Of a DNA stretch of 64,000 nucleotides, positions 49,084-59,869 are shown in pieces (within the stretch, counting starts at the first letter, position 1; each line of letters opens with the position of its first letter). This DNA is from Actinoplanes campanulatus. GTDB taxonomy: Bacteria; Actinomycetota; Actinomycetes; Mycobacteriales; Micromonosporaceae. A program made the position numbers and the translations under genes. The notes under the pieces were generated by a model. It ran no database searches, was not told the origin of the DNA, and saw only the letters and a list, made by a program, of their open reading frames with translations. Location of the stretch: contig NZ_BMPW01000036.1 of the NCBI RefSeq assembly GCF_014647795.1, positions 19,471 through 83,470 on the forward strand. Reading direction: 5' to 3'.

Positions 49084-49962
49084 GTGGAGAAGTTCCGGAT
49101 CAGGTCGGCGAACATCGTGCTGACCGGCATCGTCATCGCGTTCGGGGTCGTGTTCTTCACGATGACCGTCCGCGCCGGCAAGGCCGACAGCGCCCTGCTG
49201 TTCGTCGTGCTGCCGACCGTCCTGGCCGCCGCGCTCACGCTCACCCCGGGCAGGAGCACGCACGGCACGGTGTTCCGGCTCACCACCGTCGGCCTGTTGC
49301 TGGCGGCCGTGGCGCTGCACGAAGGCGCGATCTGCGTCGTGCTCGCCGCGCCGCTGGTCTACGGCGTGGCACACCTCGTCACCTTCCTGTGCCAGATGTT
49401 CCGGGACCGCGACCGGATCATTCCCGTCCTGCTCCCGATCCCGCTGCTGCTCGCCGGGGTCGAGGGCGTCAACCCCGAATGGCGCGTCGACCCCGACCAG
49501 TCGGTGCAGGTCAGCCGGGTCGTCGCGGCCGCACCCGCCGACGTCGCCGCCCGCCTCGCCGCCGGCCCGCGACCGGTCGCCACCCGCTCGCTGCCGCTGC
49601 GCCTGCTCGGCGTGCCCACCCCCGGACACGTGCACGGCACCGGACTCACCGTCGGCGACCGGTGGATGTTCGGCTACCACGGCAGCGCCCACGGACCCGG
49701 CGGCCAGATCGTCACCGAGGTCCGCGCCGCCACCGACCACGAGATCACCTTCGCGATCCTCGAGGACACCTCCATCACCGGCCGCTGGGTGCGGATGCGC
49801 GACGCCACCATCAGCTGGCAGCCCAGCGGCACCGGCACCGAGGTCACCGTGCGCATCGACTACCGGCGCGGCCTCGACCCGTCCTGGTACTTCGGACCGC
49901 TCCAGGACGGCTTCCTGCACGCCGGCGCCGGCCACTTCCTGGACATGCTGGCCCTGCCATGA
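49084..49962 (+). CDS. Membrane protein with SRPBCC-like C-terminal domain
   Basis: The 292-residue product starts at a GTG six bases after GGGGGAGG. The N-terminal 130 residues contain four to five membrane helices (ANIVLTGIVIAFGVVFFTMT, LLFVVLPTVLAAALTL, VGLLLAAVALHEGAICVVLA, IIPVLLPIPLLLAGV). The C-terminal 155 residues look like a Bet v1/SRPBCC fold (SVQVSRVVAAAPADVAARLA to RDATISWQPSGTGTEVTVRI). A lipid- or terpenoid-binding role is possible. It is coupled to the methyltransferase-like gene by ATGA and is first in a TetR-controlled operon. Confidence 0.75.
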   Translation: MEKFRIRSANIVLTGIVIAFGVVFFTMTVRAGKADSALLFVVLPTVLAAALTLTPGRSTHGTVFRLTTVGLLLAAVALHEGAICVVLAAPLVYGVAHLVTFLCQMFRDRDRIIPVLLPIPLLLAGVEGVNPEWRVDPDQSVQVSRVVAAAPADVAARLAAGPRPVATRSLPLRLLGVPTPGHVHGTGLTVGDRWMFGYHGSAHGPGGQIVTEVRAATDHEITFAILEDTSITGRWVRMRDATISWQPSGTGTEVTVRIDYRRGLDPSWYFGPLQDGFLHAGAGHFLDMLALP

Positions 49963-51248
49963 CCGTCACCGCCGCCCGCTACCTGTGCCTGCTCATCCCG
50001 GTGCTCGCGCTGCTCGCCGCCGCCCGCGACAGGCAGGCACGGGCCGGAGCGTCCCTGGCGTTCACCACCGCGCTCACCGGCCTCGCCGTCCTGCACGAGA
50101 TCGCCACGGCCGCCGGATGGCACGGCTTCGCGAACGTCGACGGCGCCTACCGCGGCTTCCCCGTCGACCTGTGGCTCGGCTGGGCGATCCTGTGGGGCCC
50201 GGTCCCGGTGCTGCTGCGCCGATGGCTGCCACTACCGATCGCGCTCGGCCTGCTCCTCTGGCTCGACGTCATCGCCATGCCGCGGCTCACCCCACTGATC
50301 CACCTCGGCCCGCACTGGCTGCTCGGCGAAACACTCGGCCTGATCGCGGTGGCCCTACCCGCCCAACTGCTCGGCCGCTGGACCGCCGACCGCCGCCACC
50401 TCATCCCACGCGTGCTGCTGCAATTCGCGACGTTCGCGGTGCTGCTGCTGTGGCTCACCCCCACCGCTGCGTTCACCCTCGGTGACGGCAGTTGGAGCCG
50501 GTTACTCGACCTGCCCACCTCCGCGATCATCCTGCTCGGCCAGGTGGCGCTCGCGGTCGCGCTTCCCGCACTCGCCGGGGTCCGCGAATTCGCCCTCCGC
50601 GGCGGCGGCACCCCCTACCCGTGGGACCCGCCGACGCGGCTGGTCACCACCGGCGTCTACGCCTACCTCGCCAACCCGATGCAGGTCAGCGCGATCCTGC
50701 TGCAACTGCTGCTGGCTGCCGCGACCCACAGCGCCACACTGGCCGCGGTCGCCCTCAGCACCACCGCTTTCGCCGCTGCCATCGCCGGGCCGCACGAGAG
50801 ACAAGACCTTCGATCCCGGTACGGGCAGAGCTGGCGAGAATACCGCGACCGGGTCCGGGACTGGCGACCCCGGAGGACACCCTACGAGCCGGTCCCCGCA
50901 CGACTCTGGCTCGACGACGACTGCGGACCGTGCACAAGAGTCCGTGACGCGCTGCAACGACAAAACCCGGCCGGACTGACCATCCTGCCCGCCTCCACCC
51001 ACCCCGGCACACTGTGGCGCGCCCGCTACGAGGCAGCCGACGGGCACACCGCCGACGGGGTCGCGGCCGTCGCCCGATCCTTGGAGCACATCGGCGCGCT
51101 CCCCGCGTACATCTCCATGTTTTTGCTGCTCCCCGGCCTGAACCAACTCGCCCAGCTGATCACCGACGCGCTGATCGCGCCCCCGCACCCGGTTGGCGGC
51201 GCACCACTGGGGCACAATGACCGCGCGGAGGCGAGGGGAGAGACGTGA
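49959..51248 (+). CDS. Isoprenylcysteine/phospholipid methyltransferase-like protein fused to DCC thiol-disulfide domain
   Basis: This 429-residue fusion begins with about eight membrane helices. The ICMT/PEMT-like catalytic end follows: TRLVTTGVYAYLANPMQVSA, then GPHERQDLRSRYGQSWREYR and RVRDWRP, where this fold binds SAM. The last 110 residues carry a DCC-family thioredoxin-like motif, WLDDDCGPCTRVRDALQRQ, with the DxxCxxC pair, and end with ALPAYISMFLLLPGLNQLAQ. The methyltransferase part resembles enzymes that methylate lipids or prenylated substrates; the DCC part may cycle a disulfide. It overlaps the TetR gene by four bases. Confidence 0.78.
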   Translation: MTVTAARYLCLLIPVLALLAAARDRQARAGASLAFTTALTGLAVLHEIATAAGWHGFANVDGAYRGFPVDLWLGWAILWGPVPVLLRRWLPLPIALGLLLWLDVIAMPRLTPLIHLGPHWLLGETLGLIAVALPAQLLGRWTADRRHLIPRVLLQFATFAVLLLWLTPTAAFTLGDGSWSRLLDLPTSAIILLGQVALAVALPALAGVREFALRGGGTPYPWDPPTRLVTTGVYAYLANPMQVSAILLQLLLAAATHSATLAAVALSTTAFAAAIAGPHERQDLRSRYGQSWREYRDRVRDWRPRRTPYEPVPARLWLDDDCGPCTRVRDALQRQNPAGLTILPASTHPGTLWRARYEAADGHTADGVAAVARSLEHIGALPAYISMFLLLPGLNQLAQLITDALIAPPHPVGGAPLGHNDRAEARGET

Positions 51249-51880
51249 GCGACACCAAGCAGCGACTGCTCGACGGAGCCCTCGCCGCGCTGCGCGAGCA
51301 CGGCGTCACCGGCGTGTCGGCGCGGACCATCGCGGCCGCCGCCGGAGCCAACCAGGCGCTCGTGTTCTACCACTTCGGGTCGGTCGACGACCTGCTCAGC
51401 GCGGCCTGTGAACAGGCGACCCGGCAGCGGGTGGACGCGTTCGCCGAACGGTTCGCGGCGGTCGGCTCACTGCGCGAACTGCTCCAGGTGGGCCGGGAGT
51501 TGCACGACGAGGAACTGGCCATGGGCAACGTGTCGGTGCTCGCCCAGATGCTGGCGGCCGCCCAGTCGGGGGAGCGGCTCGCCGCACCGACCGCCGCCGC
51601 GCTGCGGATGTGGATCGACGAGATCGAGACGGTCCTGCAACGGTTGTTGGCCGGCTCGCCGGTCGCCGAGGTCGCCGACATCCCCGGCCTGGCCCGCGCG
51701 GTCGGCGCCGCGTTCGTCGGCATCGAACTCTACGAGGGCGTCGACCGCGACGGCGCCCACCGCGCCCTGGATGCCCTCGACCAGCTCGCCGTCCTGGTCG
51801 AGGTCGTCGACGAGCTCGGGCCGCTGGCCCGCCGCGCCCTCAAATCGAAGATCAAGAAGGCCGCCACCCCGCGCGGCTGA
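51245..51880 (+). CDS. TetR-family repressor of the membrane operon
   Basis: This is a 211-residue TetR protein started by a GTG in a GTGA overlap. The HTH at residues about 8-50 reads VSARTIAAAAGANQALVFYH, and the C-terminal domain is of general TetR type. As the last gene of the operon under two TTGAGCG..CGCTCAA palindromes it is most likely the autoregulator. The tail is rich in lysine (ALKSKIKKAATPRG). It ends directly against the convergent LysR gene. Confidence 0.88.
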   Translation: MSDTKQRLLDGALAALREHGVTGVSARTIAAAAGANQALVFYHFGSVDDLLSAACEQATRQRVDAFAERFAAVGSLRELLQVGRELHDEELAMGNVSVLAQMLAAAQSGERLAAPTAAALRMWIDEIETVLQRLLAGSPVAEVADIPGLARAVGAAFVGIELYEGVDRDGAHRALDALDQLAVLVEVVDELGPLARRALKSKIKKAATPRG

Positions 51881-52759
51881 TCACCGCAACGCCGACAGCA
51901 CCGCCGTCACCTCCGGCCGCGGCGACGACGGGCGGCGCACCGCCGCGATGATCCGCCGGGTCACCGCCGGAACGAGCGGGCGCGTCGCCACCCGATAGCG
52001 CGGATCGACCGCCAGACCCGGCAGCAACGCGATCGACCGGCCCCTCTCCACATGCCGCAACGCCAGCATGTAGTTGTTGAACCGGCAGATCACCGACGGC
52101 TCGAAACCCGACTCCCGGCACAACCGGGTGGCCAGCTCCGACATGTAGGAACCGGACACGTCGAACGTCCACCGCTGGCCCGCGCACGCCTCCAGCGCCA
52201 CCGCCTCCGACCCGGTCAACGGATGATCCTCCGGCAGCACCAGCACGATCTCGTCCTGGCCGAGCGGAACCAGATCGATCGCCGGATCCAGCTCCGCACC
52301 GGCGAAATCGGTCGTCGTGATGATCACGTCCACGTCGCCGCGGCGCAGCGCCGACATGCTCTCGTGCGGTTCCAGCTCCAGCAGCACCACTGTCACGTCC
52401 GGATGCCGGGCCGCCAGCCGCTCCACCGCCGGCTCGGCCAGCGCGTGCACCGCACTCTGGAAAGCCGCGAGCGTCACCGTCCCGGCCGGCTCCTGCGCCA
52501 GACCCCGCAACTCGGCCTCGGCCGCGTCCATCGCCGCCAGGATCTCCCGGGCCCGGCCGGCCAGCAGCACCCCGGCCGCCGTCAGCCGCACCCGCCGGCC
52601 GGTCCGCTCCAACAACGCCGTACGCGTCTCCCGCTCCAACGTCGCCAACTGCTGCGACACCGCCGACGGGCTCAGACTGCCCCGCTGCGCGACCGCCCGC
52701 ACCGTCCCGTACGTGGCCAGGTCGGCCAGCAGCCGCAGCCGCCAGGGGTTGAGTGTCAC
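51881..52759 (-). CDS. LysR-family regulator divergent from dialkylglycine decarboxylase
   Basis: The product is about 292 residues from the GTG giving VTLNPWRLRLLADLATYGTV; a GTG seven codons upstream is also possible. The LysR HTH (residues about 12-60) includes GSLSPSAVSQQLATLERETR. The effector domain follows with GTVTLAAFQSAVHALAEPAV and DVDVIITTTDF. In Burkholderia dgdA is controlled by the neighbouring dgdR. This divergent gene is placed the same way, but its sequence alone does not prove that function. Confidence 0.85.
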   Translation of the reverse strand: MTLNPWRLRLLADLATYGTVRAVAQRGSLSPSAVSQQLATLERETRTALLERTGRRVRLTAAGVLLAGRAREILAAMDAAEAELRGLAQEPAGTVTLAAFQSAVHALAEPAVERLAARHPDVTVVLLELEPHESMSALRRGDVDVIITTTDFAGAELDPAIDLVPLGQDEIVLVLPEDHPLTGSEAVALEACAGQRWTFDVSGSYMSELATRLCRESGFEPSVICRFNNYMLALRHVERGRSIALLPGLAVDPRYRVATRPLVPAVTRRIIAAVRRPSSPRPEVTAVLSALR

Positions 52760-52815
52760 CCCCGGACTGTACGGCTCCACTTAACAGCAACGTCGAAAAT
52801 GTGAGCTGGACGTGA

Positions 52816-54838
<2,023 letters not shown>

Positions 54839-54883
54839 ACACGCGATTCTGGAAGATCAGCGCAAGGTCCCTACCCTGGCCCG

Positions 54884-55030
54884 GTGGTGATCATCAGAGC
54901 GGTCTTCTTCGATGTCGGCGGAACCATTCTCGACGAGTCCCGGGAGTTCGCCGCCTGGGCGGACTGGCTCGGCGTGCCACGGCACACGCTGTCCGCGGTG
55001 TTCGGTGCGGTGATTGTCCTTTGCCAGTGA
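54884..55030 (+). pseudogene. HAD-family hydrolase, N-terminal stub
   Basis: Only the first about 45 residues remain: VIIRAVFFDVGGTILDESRE contains the DxxGT motif I of HAD hydrolases (DVGGT), followed by FAAWADWLGVPRHTLSAVFG, then a sudden stop. Motifs II-IV are missing. The sequence after the stop (from 55031) has no similarity to this family, which marks a breakpoint, consistent with a mobile insertion or deletion. The stub is also close to a start with two GTG codons. Confidence 0.65.
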
Positions 55031-55283
55031 AGTCTGTCCGTGTCACCCGAGGACGTCCGAGCCGGATTTGTGCCACTAAGGTCTGTCTCTCGGGTAGGCG
55101 ACCTGCGATTATTCGCGGGTCGCGATCGCCGCGATAGGGGTAGCAGACGCGTCGCCCGGCAAGGTTCTCCCTGGATCTTCACCCGTTCGTCGGTCTCGCT
55201 GCCCACCACAGTCGGGTCTTCCCATCACAGAAGAGTCCTCGTCATGATCGACGCCACACCGCATCGTCCTTGGAGACCACCGC

Positions 55284-56105
55284 GTGATCAGATCCGCAGG
55301 CAAGGCCATCGCACGTGCGGGGTTCGCCCGCGCCGCGGAACTCGACCAGCAAATCCGCGCTCGATACCCCGGTGTCTGGCAGCAACTCGACCGGTTCCGG
55401 GCCGACCCGCCCGTGGAGTGGCCTGATTGGTGCCTGTTGCCGATGGCTGCTTCCGTTGCGGTGGTCACCAGCAGCTCACCGCTGCATCGCACCAGTGACA
55501 TACAGCCGTCAAAGCAGCACGTTGCAGTGCTATCCGCCATGTACGCCTGGCGCTTCTCCCGCTCCGTGTTCATCGTTCACCCCAAGCTGGCCAGCCAGTT
55601 AGCCGGCGAGACCACCGACAACCTCGGCAATCTCGCGGACTTCACCAGCCTGCCGAACTGGTGCACCTACCTGCCCGCTGCCTATCCCCAACAGTCCGGC
55701 CTCGGCGTATGGGCTCACCTCGAATACGCCCCGACCACCGGCCGCCCGGAATTGCGGCTGCTGCTCGACTTCGGCGGATCCCTCGGCGATCTTCAACCCA
55801 TCAGGGTACGCCTCGACGGCTCCACACTCACCGAAGCGCTCGCAGACCTCCCCGAGCTCGCCACTCTCCCGGCTGGCAGTCCCACTCAGTTCGACCCAGA
55901 CGTTCGCGAGGTCGAGCTCGACGCCGACGCCACCTCCCTTGTGGAGCGAGTGAAAGGCTTGATCACGATCCTCGCCTACCTCGCCCACCCGGAAGCCGAC
56001 ATCGTCAACGCTAGCCAGCCGACCATCACGCCGCAGAGGTATCGCAGCGCGCCGCCGGACCGGTCCATCTGGGCCGTCGGATATCACAGCCGCACCACCT
56101 CGTGA
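55284..56105 (+). CDS. AcrVA2-family anti-CRISPR-like protein (tentative)
   Basis: This 273-residue protein starts at a GTG eight bases after GGAG. Its pattern fits proteins annotated as AcrVA2-like: VEWPDWCLLPMAASVAVVTS, an alanine-rich helix LSAMYAWRFSRSVFIVHP, LPNWCTYLPAAYP, GVWAHLEYAPTTGRPELRLL and IRVRLDGSTLTEALADLP. AcrVA2 lowers Cas12a levels by attacking its mRNA in a translation-dependent way. Homologues also occur on plasmids and chromosomes without Cas12a, so this gene need not act on CRISPR. The match is from memory of motifs, not a search. No Cas12a or CRISPR array is in the window. Confidence 0.5.
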   Translation: MIRSAGKAIARAGFARAAELDQQIRARYPGVWQQLDRFRADPPVEWPDWCLLPMAASVAVVTSSSPLHRTSDIQPSKQHVAVLSAMYAWRFSRSVFIVHPKLASQLAGETTDNLGNLADFTSLPNWCTYLPAAYPQQSGLGVWAHLEYAPTTGRPELRLLLDFGGSLGDLQPIRVRLDGSTLTEALADLPELATLPAGSPTQFDPDVREVELDADATSLVERVKGLITILAYLAHPEADIVNASQPTITPQRYRSAPPDRSIWAVGYHSRTTS

Positions 56106-56493
56106 TGCTGCGTACGCTGCTGCACGAGGTGAACCTGTGATCATGGCCGCGAGTTCCGGAACTGGGTGTGTTTCTTTCTGAGGGAGATCGCCGAGAAACC
56201 CTGGCCAGCAACAATGGGGAGTCCGGGGCGGGCGGCACTTCCGGGGGCATCGATGAACACCACTTGCGACGGCGACCAGCGGAGACGCGGACCGGTCCCC
56301 ATGATCACCGGCGCGTAGCTCACTCCACAGAGACGCGCCCGGTCGTCGAGTGGTTCGGGGCGTCCGCGAGCTTCATTCTGGCGACTTGACCATGAGATCG
56401 ATCATCATTGCTGGTACCGCGAGTGTTTCCGGTCTGCTGCCGGGCTTGAGGGTTTGGTCCCATTCGTCGTACGAGTCGGAGCCGAGGTGTCAC
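56106..56493 (+). other. Intergenic region without supported genes
   Basis: These 388 bases hold no frame I can support. Frames on both strands of up to about 70 codons exist but show no homology-like pattern or good ribosome binding site. The part around 56160-56200 is less GC-rich than usual, and the last 15 bases carry GAGG for the following gene. Together with the HAD stub and the AcrVA2-like gene it looks like the remains of a mobile insertion. Confidence 0.5.
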
Positions 56494-57453
56494 GTGAGGA
56501 TCTTGTTGACCGGTGGGGCTGGCAACATCGGGTCGCACACATTGCCGGAGTTGGTTGCGCGTGGGCACACGGTGCGCTCGTTCGAGCGGTTGACCAAGGC
56601 TGGCCGGCGCACGGCCCGCAGCCTGCCTCCGGGCGTCGAGGTTGTCTGGGGCGACATCACCGATGCCGATGCGGTCCTGCGCGCGGCCGCCGGCGTGGAT
56701 GTGGTGGTCCACCTCGCGGCGCTCATCCCGCCGACGGCGGACGAGGAGCCGGAACGTGCCCGTGCGGTCAATGTTGACGGTACGGCCAACGTCGTGGCGG
56801 CGTGCCAGGCGCAGCCGACCCCGCCGAGGCTGCTGTTCTCGTCCACCTTCGATGTCCATGGGCACACATTGGACAAGGTTCCGCCCCGGCATGTCGACGA
56901 TCCGCTGGTCGCGACCGACCCTTACACGGAACACAAGATCAAGTGCGAGGAGCTCGTTCGGGAGTCCGGCCTGACCTGGTGCATCTTCCGCTTCGCCGAC
57001 GTACCGGTCCTTGGGGTGCGCGACCCGCACCCGATCATGTTCGAGATCGGGTTGGACAACCGGATCGAGGCACTGCATGCCGACGATGCCGGCCTGGCGA
57101 TCGTCAACGCGTTGGAAACGCCGGAGGTCTGGGGCCGGATATTGTTCGTCGGCGGGGGATCCTCGTGCCAGCTCACATATCGGGAGTACCTGACCCGGCT
57201 GCTGGCGGCGATGGGTGTCCCGTCGTTGCCGGACGACGCGTTCAGCACCGCGGTCTACGTGACCGACTGGATCGACACCACCGAAAGCGAGGCATTGCTG
57301 CGTTACCAGCGCCACGACTTCGCCGACATCGCCGAAGCCATCGCGGCGAGTCTCGGCTGGAAGCGGCGCCTGGTGCCAATGGTCGGCCCGCTCGCGCGCC
57401 GCGCGATCCTGCGGCTGTCGCCCTACCACGGCCGACCGCGTGCCAAGCTTTGA
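56494..57453 (+). CDS. NAD-dependent epimerase/dehydratase (extended SDR)
   Basis: This 319-residue extended SDR protein starts at a GTG after GAGG. The Rossmann glycine motif ILLTGGAGNIGSHTLPELVA is followed by WGDITDADAVLRAAAGVDVV, VVHLAALIPPTADEEPERAR and the catalytic region LLFSSTFDVHG. It then has a shifted YxxxK in DPYTEHKIKCEELVRESGL, where the YxxxK is Y-T-E-H-K. Substrate probably a nucleotide sugar or similar. Its base composition is slightly lower in GC than neighbours. It stands alone in the decayed zone. Confidence 0.82.
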   Translation: MRILLTGGAGNIGSHTLPELVARGHTVRSFERLTKAGRRTARSLPPGVEVVWGDITDADAVLRAAAGVDVVVHLAALIPPTADEEPERARAVNVDGTANVVAACQAQPTPPRLLFSSTFDVHGHTLDKVPPRHVDDPLVATDPYTEHKIKCEELVRESGLTWCIFRFADVPVLGVRDPHPIMFEIGLDNRIEALHADDAGLAIVNALETPEVWGRILFVGGGSSCQLTYREYLTRLLAAMGVPSLPDDAFSTAVYVTDWIDTTESEALLRYQRHDFADIAEAIAASLGWKRRLVPMVGPLARRAILRLSPYHGRPRAKL

Positions 57454-57584
57454 CCGAGTCAGGCTACGGCAGGGGTACCGAGGGCCGCTGAGCCTGACCC
57501 TGGCGCCAGAACAGGGCGAGGCTTGCACCGAGGGTGCGTTTCTATCTGAGTGATTTTCTCGATCTTGTTCAGGCGGCCAGGTCG

Positions 57585-57755
57585 TATTGGTAGCTTCTTC
57601 AACCGGTGCCGGACCCGTTCGCCATGCCGGGCCGCCGACGGATCCTCAGCCAGAACAGCCACCACCCGGCACCGCATCGGCCGACCGGCCTCGGAGAGCA
57701 CCACCAGCAGCCGGTCCGCGAAGTCTCCAACCGGACCCGGGGCCGACACTGCCCG
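57585..57755 (-). pseudogene. Winged-helix remnant
   Basis: On the minus strand this reads [20 protein letters not shown], then [20 protein letters not shown] and RHRLKKL. The pattern matches the winged-helix module that accompanies transposase-like genes in actinomycetes (VLAEAGRPLR.REVC..L......VERVR.RLKRL). Sequence on either side breaks off. I treat it as a fragment of a mobile-element gene. Confidence 0.4.
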
Positions 57756-57761
57756 CACCGG

Positions 57762-58055
57762 CTCCGCGAGGCCGCCCGGCTGGCCGCCGCCGGCACCGAT
57801 CTGATCGGATCCATCGAGGAGGTCGAACGGCACGTGGCGCACGCGGCCACGGTCGCCGATGAGGCGAACACGGTGACCGGCGACGCGAACACCGTCGTCG
57901 GGCGCCTGTCACAGTCCAGCACCAAGATCGGCGACGTCGTGCGGGCCATCACGTCGATCGCCGAGCAGACCAACCTGCTCGCCCTCAACGCCACCATCGA
58001 GGCCGCCCGTGCCGGCGAGGCGGGAAAGGGCTTCGCCGTGGTCGCTACCGAGGTC
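57762..58055 (+). pseudogene. Methyl-accepting chemotaxis protein, signalling-domain remnant
   Basis: About 98 codons match the conserved tip of a chemoreceptor signalling domain: LRLAAAG-type linker, [20 protein letters not shown] and the hairpin [20 protein letters not shown], then [20 protein letters not shown]. The match starts abruptly and ends at ATEV, before the second half of the helix. There is no membrane part, HAMP or start. Its hairpin is well preserved, indicating recent loss. Confidence 0.75.
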
Positions 58056-58152
58056 ATGCGACGGGGTCTCCTGGCTGGCAGGAGGCCCCGCAGCGCGCCT
58101 CGGCTCGGCTGGACGTGGTTGAGCGAGCCTCCCTCGACACGACGCCAACGGC

Positions 58153-58602
58153 CTACCAGTCAGGCCGGACCGCGGGAAGGGGTCTGCCCGCCTGCTGCTC
58201 GTAGCCGGTCCGCACTTCCGCGGCGACCCGGCGAAGGAAGGCCGCCGACTCCTGATGGCCGTCTTCGTCGTCCAGGGTCGCCCACCGCTCAAGAGCGGAA
58301 ACGATCAGTCCCCATTGCCTGGCGCCAAGGTGCATCTCCTGGGTCTGACCCGGAGCAGGCCAGGAGCGAAAACCTTTCGATTCCTTGGGCCAGCCCGGCA
58401 GCTGATCCCAGCCTGCTTGCCGGATGCTCTCGGCGTTCTCGGTCAGTTCGACCCAGAACGGGTTCAACTGATCCGGAACCTCGCTCTCGAAGCACTTATC
58501 ACGCAGGTCTCGGATCTCGTTGTCCATGACCCCGTCGATGCGCAACCAGTCTGCGACTCCGACAACGATCGGGACCACATTGCCACGGTCGAGATCACCC
58601 AT
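58153..58602 (-). CDS. Unknown protein
   Basis: The product is about 149 residues from the ATG giving [20 protein letters not shown]; a shorter start at [12 protein letters not shown] is possible. It is acidic and helical ([60 protein letters not shown]) with no recognised motif. Lower GC content than the surrounding genes and the absence of neighbours of similar function suggest acquired DNA. Confidence 0.55.
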   Translation of the reverse strand: MGDLDRGNVVPIVVGVADWLRIDGVMDNEIRDLRDKCFESEVPDQLNPFWVELTENAESIRQAGWDQLPGWPKESKGFRSWPAPGQTQEMHLGARQWGLIVSALERWATLDDEDGHQESAAFLRRVAAEVRTGYEQQAGRPLPAVRPDW

Positions 58603-58791
58603 GCCTCGATGATCACATCGTGGCGAGGGGCAGGACCCTGGCTCACGCACATTGATCATGGGGAACGCTCACCTGGGACCCCGTTCGCACGACACCGGTC
58701 AGCGGCGAGAATTCTTCGTCGCGCATGTAACCGGACGCACGGCTGCGGTGTGTTCTCTGGTGTGCGCAACACCGACAGGGAAGCGGGAACC

Positions 58792-59304
58792 ATGACAGGT
58801 AGGGACAGCGCCGACTTCGACGCCTTCTACATCGCGACGGGTCGCCGCGTCGTGCTCTACCTGTATGCGGCCTGCGGTGACCGGGCCGAAGCCCAGGACC
58901 TCGCCCAGGAAGCCTTCGCCCGCGCCTGGCAGCACTGGTCCCGGGTCTCCCGGTACGAGGATCCCGAAGCCTGGGTGCGGTCGGTCGCCTGGCGGCTGAC
59001 GGCCAACCGGTGGCGCGGCCTGCGGCGCTGGCTGACCGCCCGCGCCCGGATGGGCCGCCCCGACGAGGCGATCGGCGGCCCGTCACCGGACCGGGTGGCC
59101 GTCACGGGCGCGCTCCAGCGCCTGCCGGTGGCGCAGCGGCAGGCCATCGCCATGCACTACTTGCTGGACATGCCGGTCCACGAGATCGCCGCGAGCACCG
59201 GTGTCCCGGTGGGCACGATCAAGGTGCGGCTCTCCCGGGCCCGGACGGCGCTCAGCGGACTACTCGACGAGAAGGAGAACAGCGATGTCACATCCGGCGC
59301 CTGA
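58792..59304 (+). CDS. ECF sigma factor (SigE family)
   Basis: This 170-residue sigma-70 factor of the extracytoplasmic-function type has region 2 at residues about 10-70 (FDAFYIATGRRVVLYLYAAC, AQDLAQEAFARAWQHW) and region 4 at about 110-160 (ALQRLPVAQRQAIAMHYLLD, then VHEIAASTGVPVGTIKVRLS). It directs RNA polymerase to stress promoters. The gene after it overlaps by 20 bases and encodes the presumed anti-sigma-like membrane partner. ATG start follows GGGAACC, a weak ribosome binding site. Confidence 0.9.
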   Translation: MTGRDSADFDAFYIATGRRVVLYLYAACGDRAEAQDLAQEAFARAWQHWSRVSRYEDPEAWVRSVAWRLTANRWRGLRRWLTARARMGRPDEAIGGPSPDRVAVTGALQRLPVAQRQAIAMHYLLDMPVHEIAASTGVPVGTIKVRLSRARTALSGLLDEKENSDVTSGA

Positions 59305-59857
59305 CCGCCTGCGGGAACTGGCCGACGACGTACGCGACCTCACGATGAAGCCGGCCGCCGAGGTTCGTGCGCGCGGCCGGGCCCGGGGCCGCCGTCAGCT
59401 GGCCGCGACGGCCACGGCGGCCGCTGCCGTGGTGGCGGTGTCGGCGGGCGTCGCGTTCGCATGGCCCCGGCAAGACGCGACCCCGACACTGCCCGCGGGG
59501 CCAGTCCCCGTCACCTGCGTGCTCACCCTCCCCGACAGCCCCTCCGACGTCCAGATCCGGGTGGCCGACGCCGAGATCGTCTCGGAGCTGCGTGAACGGG
59601 GCTTCACGGTGGTCGACGGGGCGGTCGGATCCGGGGCCGCGACCACCTTGACCTACGGGCCCGCGTCCATCGGCAGGGCGACACTGCTGCGGGCGGCCCT
59701 GCGCGGCGAGGTCACCATGCGGTTCGACCCGGCCCGCTCCGATCCGGCCATCGACCTGGCCCCGGGGCCGGACTTCGACCGTCTCGCCACCGCCACCGAA
59801 CTCAACCAGAACCTGGTCACCGTCGGCGTGCCGACCGCGCCACCACAGTGCGGCTGA
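59285..59857 (+). CDS. Membrane partner of the ECF sigma factor (anti-sigma-like)
   Basis: The 190-residue product starts at an ATG after AAGGAG. A short cytoplasmic N-terminus (LRELADDVRDLTMKPAAEVR) is followed by a basic stretch RARGRARGRRQ and one membrane helix LAATATAAAAVVAVSAGVAF. An extracytoplasmic domain of about 130 residues follows with cysteines (PVTCVLTL, PPQCG). It lacks a clear zinc-anti-sigma HxxxCxxC motif. By position and topology it likely modulates the sigma factor. Confidence 0.75.
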   Translation: MSHPAPDRLRELADDVRDLTMKPAAEVRARGRARGRRQLAATATAAAAVVAVSAGVAFAWPRQDATPTLPAGPVPVTCVLTLPDSPSDVQIRVADAEIVSELRERGFTVVDGAVGSGAATTLTYGPASIGRATLLRAALRGEVTMRFDPARSDPAIDLAPGPDFDRLATATELNQNLVTVGVPTAPPQCG

Positions 59858-59869
59858 GGTCCGTGTCTC

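Noticed and set aside
55031-55283. Possible ncRNA or riboswitch before the AcrVA2-like gene
   Set aside because: No conserved fold, terminator or aptamer pattern visible; only unassigned sequence after the HAD breakpoint.
56141-56323. A 60-codon minus-strand frame (SYAPVIMGTGPRLRWSPSQV start) as a transposase fragment
   Set aside because: It looks slightly protein-like but I could not match it to a transposase motif (no DDE or DEDD residues), and no inverted repeat borders it.
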